The translations under genes and the position numbers were made by a program. DNA of 64,000 nt, taken from assembly GCA_004123355.1 (NCBI GenBank), contig SCHM01000002.1, positions 1,798,001-1,862,000 of the forward strand, written 5' to 3'. Below, one piece after another: positions 36,401-49,987 of the stretch. How positions within the stretch are numbered: position 1 is the first letter of the stretch; every line of letters starts with the position of its first letter. A model generated the notes under the pieces. It saw only the letters and a list, made by a program, of their open reading frames with translations. It was not told where the DNA came from and searched no databases. This DNA comes from Amphirosellinia nigrospora. Taxonomy: Eukaryota; Ascomycota; Sordariomycetes; Xylariales; Xylariaceae.

Positions 36401-39400
36401 CACCCGGTTTCTAGTTACAGGAGAAGCAGGTCATAGCCCCAGACAGCGTAAGCTACATCGACTTCCCTAGAGGGCAGGTCTAGACAGCTACTGTCATGCT
36501 TTTGCTACTCATTCCTCCCTACCATGACCTAGGCACATGAGAATGGGGCTCCTGAGGTCTGAGGTCTGAGGTATTCCAAGAACAGGACGTGATCGTTATA
36601 GGGCACACCGAACCTGCAGATACCGTCACAAGTATAAAAGGCGAGCCAGAAGTTAGGCCCCTTGTCACGCACATATTGGGACGGCATGTGGATTAGACTT
36701 GCCTATTCCCCAGATAACTCCCTGCAACACCACGACGGGCAGGCCGGTTGGCACGGGATAGGAGACAAGAGGCGGGAAGAAACATCTACGAAGTAAGGCG
36801 GGTGGTTTGGCCAAAAAAGTTTCACGAGTGGCTTCCTACACTACTTATCCAAAAGCATGGGATGTCGACTCTTCCATACAGTACGAATACCCGTTTGTCC
36901 CGTAGACGGTAGTAATTGTCACCCAGCATGGGTACGGAGATGCTTGGTGACGGCGGTTTAGGTAGACCCGAATCTAGCTACCAAACAACCTGCATGACAG
37001 GTAATCCAGGTCACTCGAATAATTGCATTCTTGCAACTCACAGGATTTATAAGAATTTAGCAGTTAGATATCATTATATCAAAATCTAGGAGACTTCCGC
37101 GCCATGTGTTGGATTCAGCATCATTTCCCCCACTGCATGGCGTAGCACTGACCAATATGTTCAAAAAGGTCGTGCTCAACGAGCTGTTATCACAACTAAA
37201 TCACGAAACTCTCACATAATGATGCACCTTTCCTACTATGGATACTATTTTCTCTTATTTAACGCGTAGACGATTTATGGGGTGAGAATCAACAGGTTTT
37301 AAGTAGAAAAGTTTTAAGTAGAAAACAGTGTGTTCTACCTACATGGCACAGAAACAGCTTTATGAGATTATTGACATAAACATTGATTAGAACAAAGACA
37401 TATCCAGACGAGGTTATAAGTAGAACTCGTCCAAGTGAGATAGATAATAATGCAGTATATTGATTGTGGCAATCTACTTTCAATCGCGTTTATAGGCAGT
37501 TCGAGTACACGTTTATCAGATGGTATCGTTTTGGAAATGTTTGTCAATGGGAGTTTGGATAAGTAATGTGTGGGATGATGCGCTACATAGTACTAGTATG
37601 ATTGTGTCTCGGACATGCCAATTTGTTTCAAGCTGGCCGGATTAGGAACCCTGGCTCGCCCCATGGCGCCCCCGCCGCCAGCCAAGGATCACCTATTAAG
37701 GTTGGGAGACATAGAGATGAGTCTAAATCTTAGAGTTCTATACTTAGCCTCATCCTAAGTCTATAAACTCAGAAAACCAATTGGTATTCCTGTTGATCAA
37801 AGGGGTATGAATTGATGAGATTCTAGTTTAGATGAGAAGGGAGACAATACGTAATTTCAGGTTCACCCATGTTCGTCTCTTTTCTCACAAGTATTGTAAT
37901 ACCAGTATTTCAAACGGCCCATACGGGGAATTTCTCATCCATGGGGCTTAGGCTTGGCTTTCTGACTAGGGGAAACTAAAACCGTAGCGTTGTCATCCGG
38001 ACCTGTCACTGTTTCCAATTTCAAGGCCTAACTACATATGTATAGCGTTGCCGAATTACCAGGTCCTCTTCCATCATAGTGCTGCCCATAGCATCAAATT
38101 ATCTAACCTTACAGGTAGTCACCATCTCCACCATCTACAAGCGAAGTCGAGTACTTCGTACCGAAGATACAGGAATGATAGTGGCTACAATCAGCATATT
38201 CATGATACATGTCGAGCGTACTAGGTGTGCCAGTACTATACCCGCTATTGCTTCGAGATATACAAATCCTTCGAATCGACCTCTCAATAAACTACCTATT
38301 AGCCAATAAAATACTGTACGTGAGTTGAACCGCGATGTTAAGCCGGGACCGATTCAACTCCACATATAAGTAAGGCCATAAATGAATGACACGTACTATG
38401 GTAGTGTAAGCTACAAGCGCAGGGGCGTCACTTCAAGAACCATATAACAATGCTTATGAGTAAAATACTAAGCAACACACCACTTGCCTACCTACCTCAC
38501 AAGGTAGACACAGTTATATAGATACCTCAGTACATGCACGCCAGTGGGGATGATGGGAGCAAGGACCAGGAAGGTCAAATCTTTCATCACCCCTGTCCTC
38601 TCCACTCCATAGAAACAACTGCGCAGCGTACTTAAGAAAATAGACAGCAGATTGGGGAATGCGCCTGGTTGCCTGCCGGATTATGACAATAGTTTTCTAT
38701 TGTTTTTATGGGTTTCAGCCGACTTCTATGACGCTACCAAGGCCCCTAGGCACAATCCGTTTTAGGAGGACTTGATATGAACTGATTTCTAGAAAAAGAA
38801 GGGAGATCGGCCATACAGTACTTTGTATCGATGACGAACATCGGAAAGACAGCTCATTCGTCCCTCTTTTCCAATCGTACACGAGAAGAAGTGCTGACAA
38901 TTGTTAAGGGAGATTGCAACCGGCGTGGCCTCGCCGCCCCGCCCTAACGAATGAGAAAAACGATACCGCCTCTTATAATAGTACGCGTAATACTATAAGA
39001 GCATGAATATGCATCTTAATCAACGAATAAGTATCGGGAAGATAGCATGGCCTTACCCAAAGCGTCGAAAGCCCCCGCAAATACCCTGCATCTCAATGTA
39101 ACGACGGCTCGCAATGTAACGGTAACGGAATGTACGACGCCACGGTCCAACTATGGCCGTGTAGAGGACCGTATACTCACCGATTCAGCATGATCAAATT
39201 TGACCTGTCATATTTATTGCCCTAGATCGGTCGGTTCATGCAGTCTGGACTGATTGGTGATCGCGAGATCTCTTCGGCGTGGTACCATGAGCCGTCTGCA
39301 CAACATCGCGGCTTGTTTCGCACTTCAAGTCATGGGCTCAATGATCTAGTATCGAATCTCTGTGGCCTGCTGACTCTTGAAATGAGTTTCGCTCCCTCAC

Positions 39401-40400
39401 CGCCCATTACGGAGCGTCGCAAGACCGGTTGGAAGATAGTCTAAGTCGCCCGTAGTATTGTAACGAGACTGGGACCCTGACATGGTCCATTATTACCAAC
39501 AATACCTGGAATTCTTATATTTTGACAGAGCTTCTCATTGATTCGCAATAATACCAACCAGTTCTAGAGTCATGCTTTGCCATATTATTTTCCTATCAAA
39601 CCGCCATTGGTAACACAAGAGAGCGCAGATGGCCTGACCCATATATGTACATATACCTGAGTATTGGTACATTGTTATGCGTTGAATGCGGGACCGTTAA
39701 ACGTCTGTCGAGAGTAATCCGCTTTCACGGGTTATAAGTTTGTCGGATTTGGCCCGATCCGCAAAGAGCCAGTTGAGGCCAGATGATGTTACATTAGGAT
39801 GGCTGCGTTCATGATCGGTGTCAGGTTCCCCAGACTCTTCTTGCCGCACCTAGAGTCCAAGTAAATGGTCAACCATGATGGGATGAAAACGGCCGGTTGT
39901 TTCCATATGCAGTCTTCGTTGCATCGCCGGTACGGGACGACACAACCAACCGAGAGAGAGCCAGTTCAGAGACGGTACGGCACAGAATGCTGTCGCCATT
40001 CACATGAGTGCAACATAGGTTCCTGGGATGCGCCTACAGGGTTCCTAACGTCCGACCAGGCAACACGTTGGATTGTTATAACACTAGCAACTATAGGTAC
40101 TGACTTGACTGCCTTCACGCATTCCTATCTTAGGTGCATCTAGGTTGTATTATGGCTTTCCGAACCCCAGATCAGCTTGCCGAAATTAGAAAGTGTGGGG
40201 AGAACGGCACAAAACGGGCTTGGGGACCAATCGCCATGGCGGCGCAAACTAGTTTTCTTGACCAGGAGGGAAGGATAGACGGTTAGCGATGCCTGGGTAA
40301 CGAGACGAGGCAAAGCCCAGTCCACAGGATAAAGTGACAAGAACTTGAATAGTCTGCTTAACCCAGCTCATCGTCCCTGCATCCGCTATACTGTCAAGTA
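33454..40400. other. Gene desert, left part: no gene seen
   Basis: Upstream of the C2H2 regulator. It has stops in all frames, and open frames stay under 111 codons. About 35050-35110 is a short AAGACC/AAGGCC low-complexity run, and about 35560-35620 is GGCAT-rich. The 34.1-36 kb part could hold a long regulatory region or leader of the transcription factor, as transcription-factor genes in these fungi often have; that is inference. Confidence 0.45.
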
Positions 40401-43400
40401 GACCAATGCTCACCTATCATGACCAGTACCAAAAATAAGATAGAGCTGTTCCTCGATCTTCAACGATAGGCACGTGCAACGGCTAGTTATAGGACCCCTG
40501 CAGCCACAGATGCCATGGTTGGCCTGTAACCCCCCTCGTTGGAGGCCGGGAATTGTTCCTCGTCCAGACTCTTCAAGAAATGAATGCTGGGGAATCTCTC
40601 TCGGATTGCCAGATTCGTGCTCGATGCAGCCGGATTCGACTTTTTCCTTTCAGTCCTTCTACAAAACGGATGCCGCAAGATATCCGTTCGGGCTGCATAT
40701 TCAATGCAGGAGACCAACCTGCAACATCATCATGCCCCTTGATATCACCCGAGAAGTGGATGTTGCCCTACTGCCGCTCAATAACATGTTTTCGAGCTGT
40801 TAACGACGACTTGGCAAGCATAATTAGCTCCCAGTAAACTTTCAACGTCGACTGCAGATGGCGTCAGGTCGGCGTTGATTTGATGACGAAACGTTAACTA
40901 ACAAGTTAGCAGAAGTTTTGCTCATGCAATCATGCAAGATACCCAGATCCCGAGCCCAGATTGTTGGACGAAGGACAATTGAACCCCACGATCAGCTCAA
41001 AAGAAAAATCATCTGTAGGCTAGTCAGACCCGCTACAGAATCATACGATACCATGCTTCATGGAATATACAGTATTTCGTGACTTACATTTCCATGCTAT
41101 CTATCCCTGCATCTCCTAAATCGTAGGGCTGGGCTAAGGTTGATGATAGTGCCTCCACCAGGTAATTCAACTCGAGAGCCTAGTCGGACCCTCAGGCCGA
41201 TCATCTCTCTCGCTACCTACATGTTACATGTATAACATCGTGAGCCGTGACTAGTCCAAAGTGCCTCGTCACACCATTAGGTACTACAGTGCAACCTCCT
41301 CTTCGTCATGAAACCCTATCTCCGCATTTCATTAGTTCCCGTCCAAGCTGCCGTCAACCCATTATTGGTCTATCACTATGGTGTATGCCGCTTTTCTGCA
41401 CCGCTCAGACTCCCCGCACTGTTCCTCTCTGAATCGGATTATGGTACACGATGCTTCTGTAGGCGTTGCAGGCCGTCTGGTGAGCTCACTATGAACATTC
41501 ACCCGACCGGCACTTGACAAAACAAGTTCGCCTTCACCTCTTACTAAATAGGAAATACGAATTTCCTAAGATCTCCTACACTATGCTTCAGCATACCATA
41601 TATCCTTCCAACTGCCAAGCAGATAGTTGCATGGGCAGCCCACCAAGGGCGAATGTGTGCCAGTAGAGTGCTTGTACGCATTCTCCCTATTTGCAATTAA
41701 TTTCCCGCTGCGCTGTAATCGCGATATGTGCGTGGCATCTAATTAGCCGTGTGTGCTGGTGCTCCCAGAACATTTCCCCTCATTCCGTTTACGGTCGACA
41801 TGGGTAAGTAGTCTTGTTCTACATTAGCAGGGGTGCCGCCATGCTTTTCAACGCTCGTCTGTTACTAAGTGTTAAATCAAGCACTTCGTCTCTGCAAGGC
41901 ATCTCCAACAGACGCACCCGAAGCATACCCACCCACCCTATCAAGCAAGTCTGCTGCGTAACTTGGCGATCGCTTCAAGCTTGCTGCAACATGTTGTTGA
42001 TGGCAAGTACAGCCAGCATACCTACGTTCGACGGTAGCTGCTTGAAATTGGCGGTCTAGAGGCGCGCCTCAGATTGGATATCGCTCCTCTTGGCTCAGGC
42101 CTAGAACTCTCAGCTCTCATGCATTAGCAGCGAATCTCTTCGGCTTCTCTTCGTTTTCGTGCTACGCTAAATATTCAGGGCGACTAGTTCAGATAGCTAA
42201 ATTTGGTATTGTTGTAAACAGGATGAAAGCTTGCGCGTTCTTGATTCCCTTCTATTTCAGTGGACCGTTCAGGCACGGAAGGAAAGCCGAGCGAGTAACA
42301 TAACACCGACAAACCATTTTTAACTTACTAATGTAGTGTGTCTAGCGGATGACTGACATCGCATGCTGAGAGTTCCCCTTCATGATCTGACTACACTAAC
42401 AGGGCTCTAGGTAGCCGAGGCGTCCTTAGTTGCCGCTGTGAATCTCGGTCGAGCGGAGCTTATGCGCGAGCATGACATCTTAAGCGCGCCTCATCTGATT
42501 TCTTCATATCGTGTAGTCTAATTATATACACCAGCACATGAAGAATAGTTCATTGGATGGAAATATCTACACTACTTAGTTACCTACCTACCTACCAAGT
42601 TAACCTTCATGCGCTATTGTACTATATGCTGTTAGCGCGTTATACCATTGAAAAGGCACATTGAGGACTTCTGAAAAAGTCCGAGTTTAAGTCTAGTTTG
42701 GACCAATGAGGGAGAGCAACAATCTTTGAGACGTATTCCTATTTTCATAATGATCTTTCATGTGGCATATCTATTAGTATTCGCTATTCTAGAATGTCTA
42801 CTATAATTAGCTGTTACCCATCAAGGATAGGACAACCGACGCAATGCCGTATGATGGTATGCAACCGACGAGGTTCTGTATGAAGCATTTCCTGGTAGTG
42901 TTTCATTCGCACCTAGTCAATTACGATTTCCTGGATGCCGGTATAGTTCGGTATCTGCGGCATGCGAGTTGCCGCTGCGGGATCAACACCACAGGGCTGG
43001 TTTTCAGGCTTATTCCGTTGTCACTTCATCAAGTTCAGTCAAACTTGCAATTGCTACTCTGCCTATGTTTCTTGTTTCCAACTGCATTTTATAAAAATAG
43101 CTATCGTGACTGCTACGGCCACGTAGCAAGCTCTCGAGTGGCGAACTAGAGATTGGGGGCCCTTAATGCAATATGGATTACACGTAGCTACAAATGATCT
43201 GATATTTCACTTACGCGCCTAGATCAATATGCAGCATTCATGTACTGCAGCTGTCGAGGTTGTATGACTTCGGCGTTCCAAGCTAACACCCTTTAGGAGC
43301 TACCTAGGTACTGCAACCCGAGAGATTACGGCCAAACCCTCTCCGGCGTGTTCCTAGGATTGTGAGCATCCATTTCAATGTTCGACGGGCTTTGGATTGC

Positions 43401-46400
43401 TCGGTGAATGAATTCGACGATATGATGTTCACAAGCATGTAAGCGATCTTAGGATTCCGCATAGGCATACCTACCAACCGTCTACAATATCTCACTAACC
43501 CAGACTTTTTTGTGTATGGTGCCAAAAGATGATGATCAAAATCTCCGATGTACAACAGGGGTGGATTGTTTACTTCCAGTCGTTCCCACCGCATAGGCAA
43601 ACATGCACGTGAGGTGCAGCGCCCCAGATACTCGAGTTCTTTGTCGGCAACATGTTCCTAATTCGAACAGCAAAAAATAGAGTCCGGCAGATCATGGATT
43701 CGAGAACAATGACTAGCTGCACTATTGGTGATACGAGTTAGGAACTTGCCGACTTGCATGCCGGCTTGCATGCCGGCCAGATGCAGTTTACAGCATCTAA
43801 GCAGCAACATAAGCTGCTATCCTTAACCCTGTACTGCTTTGGCGAGGCCGGAAGGGCGCCGATAGTACGGAGACAGGGATTGCCTTTCCTGCAGGTACAT
43901 CCGCTGTCTAGTGTAGTGAAATGATATGATGCCCAGTAGCGTAGCGCTAAAGTCAGGCACGATGGTGTCTAGTAGTGCGTGTATGGAGAAAAAAATGAGG
44001 CTGCTGTCAAGTAGAAAGAGCTAGCTGCGTGTTGATCAATTAAAATCGCCTGATTTCTTAACTCTGCTGCGACATCAAGTTGTGTTTAGTCAGGCTAGAC
44101 TGCGGGACTTTCCATGCAGAATCCCTTTGGCAATTCAACTAGCTAGCACGGAGATAAGAATTGTGGCCCGCTGGTACACTTGCTACATAATCCCATAAGT
44201 ACAGATTTCAACAGCCGAACAGCCATATACCATGGAACAAAGATCCAATCTCATTAGCCATCTCCAGCGCAATAATGGGGCGAGTATGGCGCTTTACTCC
44301 CCTATCTTTAAGATGTTTCCAGACTGGGCTGCTACTTGATGGGTGTTGGAAATATCGAGATACTTCATGATGAGCTCTAAGACGGGACAGAGTTGTTCCA
44401 TTCCCTCAATTGCTTGCAGCAGGTTTGACCTGCAACCGGGTAGCTCCATTGACGCACTAGATGGTTATGCGTTGTCGTCACGGATGACGGGCATGGTGTA
44501 GCGAGCGATCACGCCAAGCGTGCCTCTATGATTCTCCTAGACTAGTCTGTCTGGCAATGATGGTTGACGCATTGCCCTAGTCTAGCCCTCCTATTCTGCA
44601 TTGAATGATATCATGATAGGAGGCACATGGTGCAGGTATTTCATCCAACACATCGAGTACCTTGCACCGCAACAGACGGGAAGACCGTATCGTAACCTGG
44701 TAATTCATCAGTGGCACTTTTGCTCGTTATACATAGCAATTCTCTTCAGGCTCTATCCTTGAAAGTCCTGAGTCTGTTCGAAGTCTCGAAGGCCCACCGT
44801 TCACTAGTAGCCCGGGTAGTCTGTGTCACAGTCCGTGATCTGCGCTGTCAACTTTCAATAGCCGTGTTTCGGGTATGGTCCATCAGCTAACCCTTGGTCG
44901 CTGAGGCAAGCGAGGTTTTGTATTCCTTGCCTCATAAGCTACTCGGCGCCTTTACAGCGCGCGCTAGGTAGAATTTCCATAAGACCTAGTCTCGGCAAGA
45001 GATGTCTGGATTATTTCTAGGGGCGAATCCAAGGTACGCTAGACTAAATCTCCGACCGAACTATCGCGACCCTGTAGAGACGCCAGTTCACCGGTGTGGG
45101 TAAGATTCCCACCTTGTCACAAGCGCCCTAAATCCTCGGTACCTACCGCCCCTGGCAGCAACGTGTCTAGGAATATTAGGTGCCTAGCAAGGCACAGATT
45201 TAAGTAGTACCGTGGGCTAGGTAAAATATTATACAAAATGTATCATCAAGTTACCTGAGCTAGATAGGGCTCTAACAGACATATGCAGATACCACGCGCA
45301 GTAACACCTTTGCTTCAATTCCAGATACGGCAAGCTGAGGTCGTCTAATCCATAACGCCCTTGCCATTTGTAGACAGCCTTGTATTACACCTAGAGCATT
45401 TAGGTTCAGATGTTTTTCCACCCGACTCGTAACTATATGATATGGTGACATCGTCCGTAAGTATGTGATGTATATATTTCATGCGCGGCCCTTTTGCCTT
45501 TTGATGTGGGGAGTCAGATCTGCGACATATCGTGGGACTACTAACTGGTATAACAGGGGCCGAATCACGAACAAAATCCCTACACTCTTGTACTGTAGAC
45601 TAGATTCCATGTCCATAAAGGGCCGCACGATGGGGACGATGAGCTTACTAATCTGTGGACCGACCTCATCTGAATAGTGTACACTCGCCTAGACACATGA
45701 GAGCGTCATCTCGTTTAATCCAACCCCCATATTCCCCTACTAGTCTAATAAGCAGGTCATAGTCGATAGTCCGAACCGATTACACTAAGAGAGACCTGGC
45801 CGCATTATTCATAATTCGCAAAATATTATAGTATCTACATTGCGCTGGGTTCTTCAACGGTTAACCGACGGGCGTATACGATATGAAATGCGATGCTTGC
45901 ATTATGTTAGCTATTTGTCAAGTTTGAACAATGCGAATAGGAGGGACATTAAGAGCCATCATAAGAGTAATGATCCGTCGGTCACTCATTATGGGAACTG
46001 GTGGCCATCTTGACTGCCCGTTCTAGTTATTCACATGTCCAGTTCAGCTCGGCACAGCTACACCTTGATTTAGGCTGAATTAGAAGCCGAAGACCCTTGT
46101 TATACCCGGTCTTTGGGAAACGCGATCTCAATTATCCGGAAGCGAAGCTAAACCAGTTACACAGAAGCTACCTTTTAAGCCATTACAAGAAGACAAGAAT
46201 AGACGCCTTCCGGTATGTCTTTAGTAAATAACCTAATAGCGAAGCTTAGTAAAGATATCTACACAGCCTTCCCAACTACCTACGTGGCGCTTTATCTCCG
46301 AAGACAAGACCCGAAAGCCGTTTTCTAAAAACGGAGACAGTCCCTCTACTCTAACGACTTTGAGTGAAGCTTCTCAGCCCATTCGCGATGAGTCGTCATT

Positions 46401-47300
46401 TTTGGCCAGATATGGGCTTTTCGTCGCCGTGGCTTGCGCTAGATGGTTGAGCTGGGAGGTTTAGCATCAACTAGGTCCCTACACTAGCGTACTAATACTG
46501 CGTATAGGCATCAATCAGCCTACAGCATTTGAACCGGTCTGCGGGTTCTCTCTAGTGTAGCGGATCCATGTTAGCCCATCGCACGCTAGCCAGGCGCTCT
46601 TCCCGGACGGAGGTACTAGTAAATTCATCACCGAAGGTTGCCAGGGCTCGTGGCCCTCATCGGTGTCCTAAAATCTGAGACGGCTATTCCGATTGCATCA
46701 TGCTGGCCGTTGGGTGAAACAAGCTACAGAGCTGAGGTTGGGCAGACATCAAGAATAGAACCCGACGCAAATTAACGCCGCGCGTCTCATTCTCACGGAT
46801 TTCTCCATCGCTCTTCGGAAACCCTTGTTCTCCGGAATCCAAGGTTGTGTAGATGTGTAGATGTCGAGATCGACGAAGATACCCGTACCAGCATAGTTCT
46901 CGATCACCGACAAGGGATGTCGATGAGCAATTCAGAGCTGTTGATTCTCACCATGCCAAGTCACGGTAGAATCCGCATCCCGGGTGTCCTAAACTTTACC
47001 TTAAGCTAAATGCTAGAGTGTATACAGTTATCGTGGCTTCACTAAACTCCTTTCGTAGCCCACTTCCCAAGAGCTGTGGTTGATATTGTTCATTAGTTTT
47101 GGAGTTTTAGGTGACTGAGTGCCATTCAACGCAATGACAATGAGGTTTAGTGTGTTCATATTTAAAACCACATGATATCATGAAGGGAGCTGAATGTTAA
47201 GAACCTTATATGGAAGGAGGTCACAGGCAGTCATTATTTAGGTACGTTAAGTCTTCTAAGACTACATTCATAGTTCAGACTAGATAGACAACACAAGTTT
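40401..47300. other. Gene desert, middle part: no gene seen
   Basis: Open frames at 40474-40803 (+) and 40487-40717 (-) overlap antiparallel and show no family features. Nothing was recognised in the rest. The base composition is near that of the flanking intergenic DNA, not strongly AT-rich, so heavy repeat-induced mutation is not obvious here. Confidence 0.4.
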
Positions 47301-47469
47301 GCTTTGAAATTCTAGGTGTGGCTTGTGGCACTGAACCGACGAGAATTACACTCTGTTCGTAAAAGGAGTTGTCAAGCTTCCCTAGATCACACTAATTTAT
47401 TGAAACCTCATTACTATTACACAATAAGCTCTCGAATCCTGTTCTCAGCTAGTCCTATCCATACATCTC

Positions 47470-48210
47470 TTATGTGTGTCACACGGCTGAGCCTGCTAAT
47501 ACCTATTGGCAACATACATATGTAGCTTGGTTTAAGCGGCTCTTGACTGATGGCAGTCATAAGGATGTTGACTTTCACATGCCTATTCCGCGGCCCGCCA
47601 CGGCTCCTCCCGGGCAAAGGAGATGTGTACATACAACCAGAGATTTGATATTAGTCTATGAAGCGAGGGTATCTAGGTCCTTTGCGCAACAACACGAGTC
47701 AAAGCACACCCGTATTTGGAGACCCTGGTATCAGGCGCCTGTAAAGAGGCCACTAGATGGAGCCCAAGAGAAGGAGGAGGGTATAGATTAGAATTAGGCA
47801 TAAATAGAGGGCTGGTTGCCTTGGCCGAAGCAGAAAAAGAAACCAAGGACTCCCTTAGACCTAAAGAGAATGATGAGCTGAATGTGAACCCTGGTTTAGA
47901 GTCCTTCAGCACATACCCTTGTTACAATGCTCGTCATTCAACATGCTATCAGATGATATTGACAAGGCCATTCACATCCAATGGGGCAAAAATGAGGAAC
48001 GGAGCACGCAGAACACAGGTTTAATCAAGAGACTCGCTTCGAGGAACGTGGTTTGAAAGACCTTCGTACAAGAACTAAGTTAGCGTCTGATGCCTATCTC
48101 AAGTACAGGGTCCTTGACAAGGGCTACTATGCATTATCTCTGTTCCGTGAGATATTTGTGATCAATGCTAGTAGTGAATTTGTCCTAGAGTTAAATTACC
48201 CGAAATAGGA
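47470..48210 (+). pseudogene. Decayed protein-coding patch, family not recognised
   Basis: Several plus-strand segments in changing frames read like protein: FAQQHESKHTRIWRPWYQAP near 47690, LVALAEAEKETKDSL near 47815, DDIDKAIHIQWGKNEE near 47960, and FEERGLKDLRTRTKLASDAY then KGYYALSLFREIFVINAS near 48040-48170. The last runs about 60 residues without a stop. No intact frame or family could be named. It may be a remnant of a gene or of a mobile element. Confidence 0.3.
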
Positions 48211-49890
48211 GACCAGAGGAGTTACTGTATCGAAAAATATCACCAGAGGGCTGTTTATCCTGGGAGGATGAAAGGTCAACTGGACCGGAAGCATCACATT
48301 GCTGCGTTTAATGAATCTAGAGTTATGTGACCGTGACTTACTCATCTGATGTCACTGTACGCAAACTAAGATAAGTATAATCTTGTGAACAGTCAGGCCC
48401 TTGGACGTTTTATAATTGTCAGGGCTTGACTGGTCAGTGTTTAGTATTGTATTGGCTTCTACTGTTGCCAACCCCCTTTGTTAGCTAGTCCCTAGCTGTA
48501 CATATACATATACCCTTACCAATGGATCCAGGGGATTTAGGAATGACATTGTGCGATCTAGGGGTGATGCATCATAATACCCAGTGCCTTCATTTAGTAC
48601 TTGTTGTAGAAACATACAACGTTCATAGAATTTACTTTAAGAAAATTAAGATATACTGTAAATATAGATACCAATGTAGTAGAAGGTAGGTTTAGTTACT
48701 TAAGTTTCAAAAGCGTTGAAAGACTTAGTATAGTAGCTAATAGTTTTTTTTAAATAGGGGTTTATATTGCATCAGTTCATAATTCCAACAACATCTTGAC
48801 AAACAGAATATGCATATCAACAAGTTACTTTTACATATTGCCCTTGTATCGCGACTGGACTAGATAAATAACCTAATTGAATCTATCAGTATATGAGGAT
48901 CCAGAGGTGGCTGAGGCTCTAGACTAACTTGACTTCAGGTACTACTCAGAGGTTCGTTGGTTGGGGCTAGTGAGTGGGATACCATGACGCCAAATGCAGA
49001 ATAATAGTTGATAGCTGTAAAACACACCACCTGAAGTTCCCCCAAACTATATCATGAACGTACGATTTACGTAGCTGTTTGTTTGCATGTGGACTGACTA
49101 GGGTGTTCGTGGGAAAATATTTCCATAGCATCAAGCCTACTTCTTGTGATCAAGGCACGAACAACGGGTGTAATTAACGGAAACGTGGCAGATGAAATTA
49201 ATGGAGATGATGACTTCATGAAAGGCGCTGAAATATATTCTAGTAAACAACAATGTTGCTAAACATAAGTAAGGGCTAGATGCTTAAATTACCTAGGGAC
49301 ATATCATAAACACCTTGTAGAGCATGGAGATAATGCTTGATATCTAGATTTAACTAATTATATATATAGAAGTACGAAATCATTTATAAAAGGCTAAACA
49401 TCTTATTGGGCTCTATTGTCACGCCAATTGTTAGCACTATTCATCCGCTTACTAATATGTGTGCAGATTTGCTTCTTCTGTCTAGACATAAGGGGCTTCA
49501 ATATCGCACAATAATAATTGCCTCGCCACCCAAACCTTATATTCCTAGAGGCACGGGAACATTGCGAGGAATCAGATAAAGGCCAGACGACCTGTGGATA
49601 GGCTCCTAGCCTTTTTACCTGTGTGCGATAGTCATACATGATAGTCTTAAGCCTTCTTACACTGTGGGGTTTTCAATGGCGCTTGATTATGCTTTACCAC
49701 ATTGCATGATTCCCTTATTCGATTTACATTACAAGTAGAGGTGATTTCTTGTGCATATGGTACAGAGCTTCCCAACAATCCCCCTGGAGCTACAGTACGC
49801 GTCCTGAACTCTATGCAAACCTAAGGCGGCCCGAACCTGCCCCCCTTACCTAGCCAGTACTACCTATATATTTAAATTTAACTCTGAAAT
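48211..49890. other. Gene desert, right part: no gene seen
   Basis: AT-rich, with stops in all frames and no repeat or RNA gene recognised. Confidence 0.4.
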
Positions 49891-49894
49891 ATTC

Positions 49895-49987
49895 TGGCCG
49901 AGTTGGTATAGCCTAGAGAGATCCCGGCATCGCTCCATTTTACCTAATATCCTTAATTCGCATCTCTAGGCGCGGGGGTTCGATTCC
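49895..49987 (+). ncRNA. Pol III-like unit with A and B boxes (tRNA-derived?)
   Basis: TGGCCGAGTTGG (49895-49906) fits the tRNA A-box consensus TRGYNNARNNGG. GGTTCGATTCC (49977-49987) is a perfect B box, set in a T-arm with a five-pair stem GGGGG/CCCTC. Runs of T follow (TATTTTATTTT, and CTCTTTTTG further on). A CCTAGAGA/TCTCTAGG hairpin lies between the boxes. The acceptor stem and D-arm do not pair into a normal cloverleaf, so it is not called a functional tRNA. It could be an intron-bearing divergent tRNA, a tRNA pseudogene or a SINE head. Confidence 0.45.

Noticed and set aside
40474-40803. 109-codon plus-strand frame and its antisense partner
   Set aside because: No recognisable motif; the two frames shadow each other. 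A decayed gene is possible but not supported.
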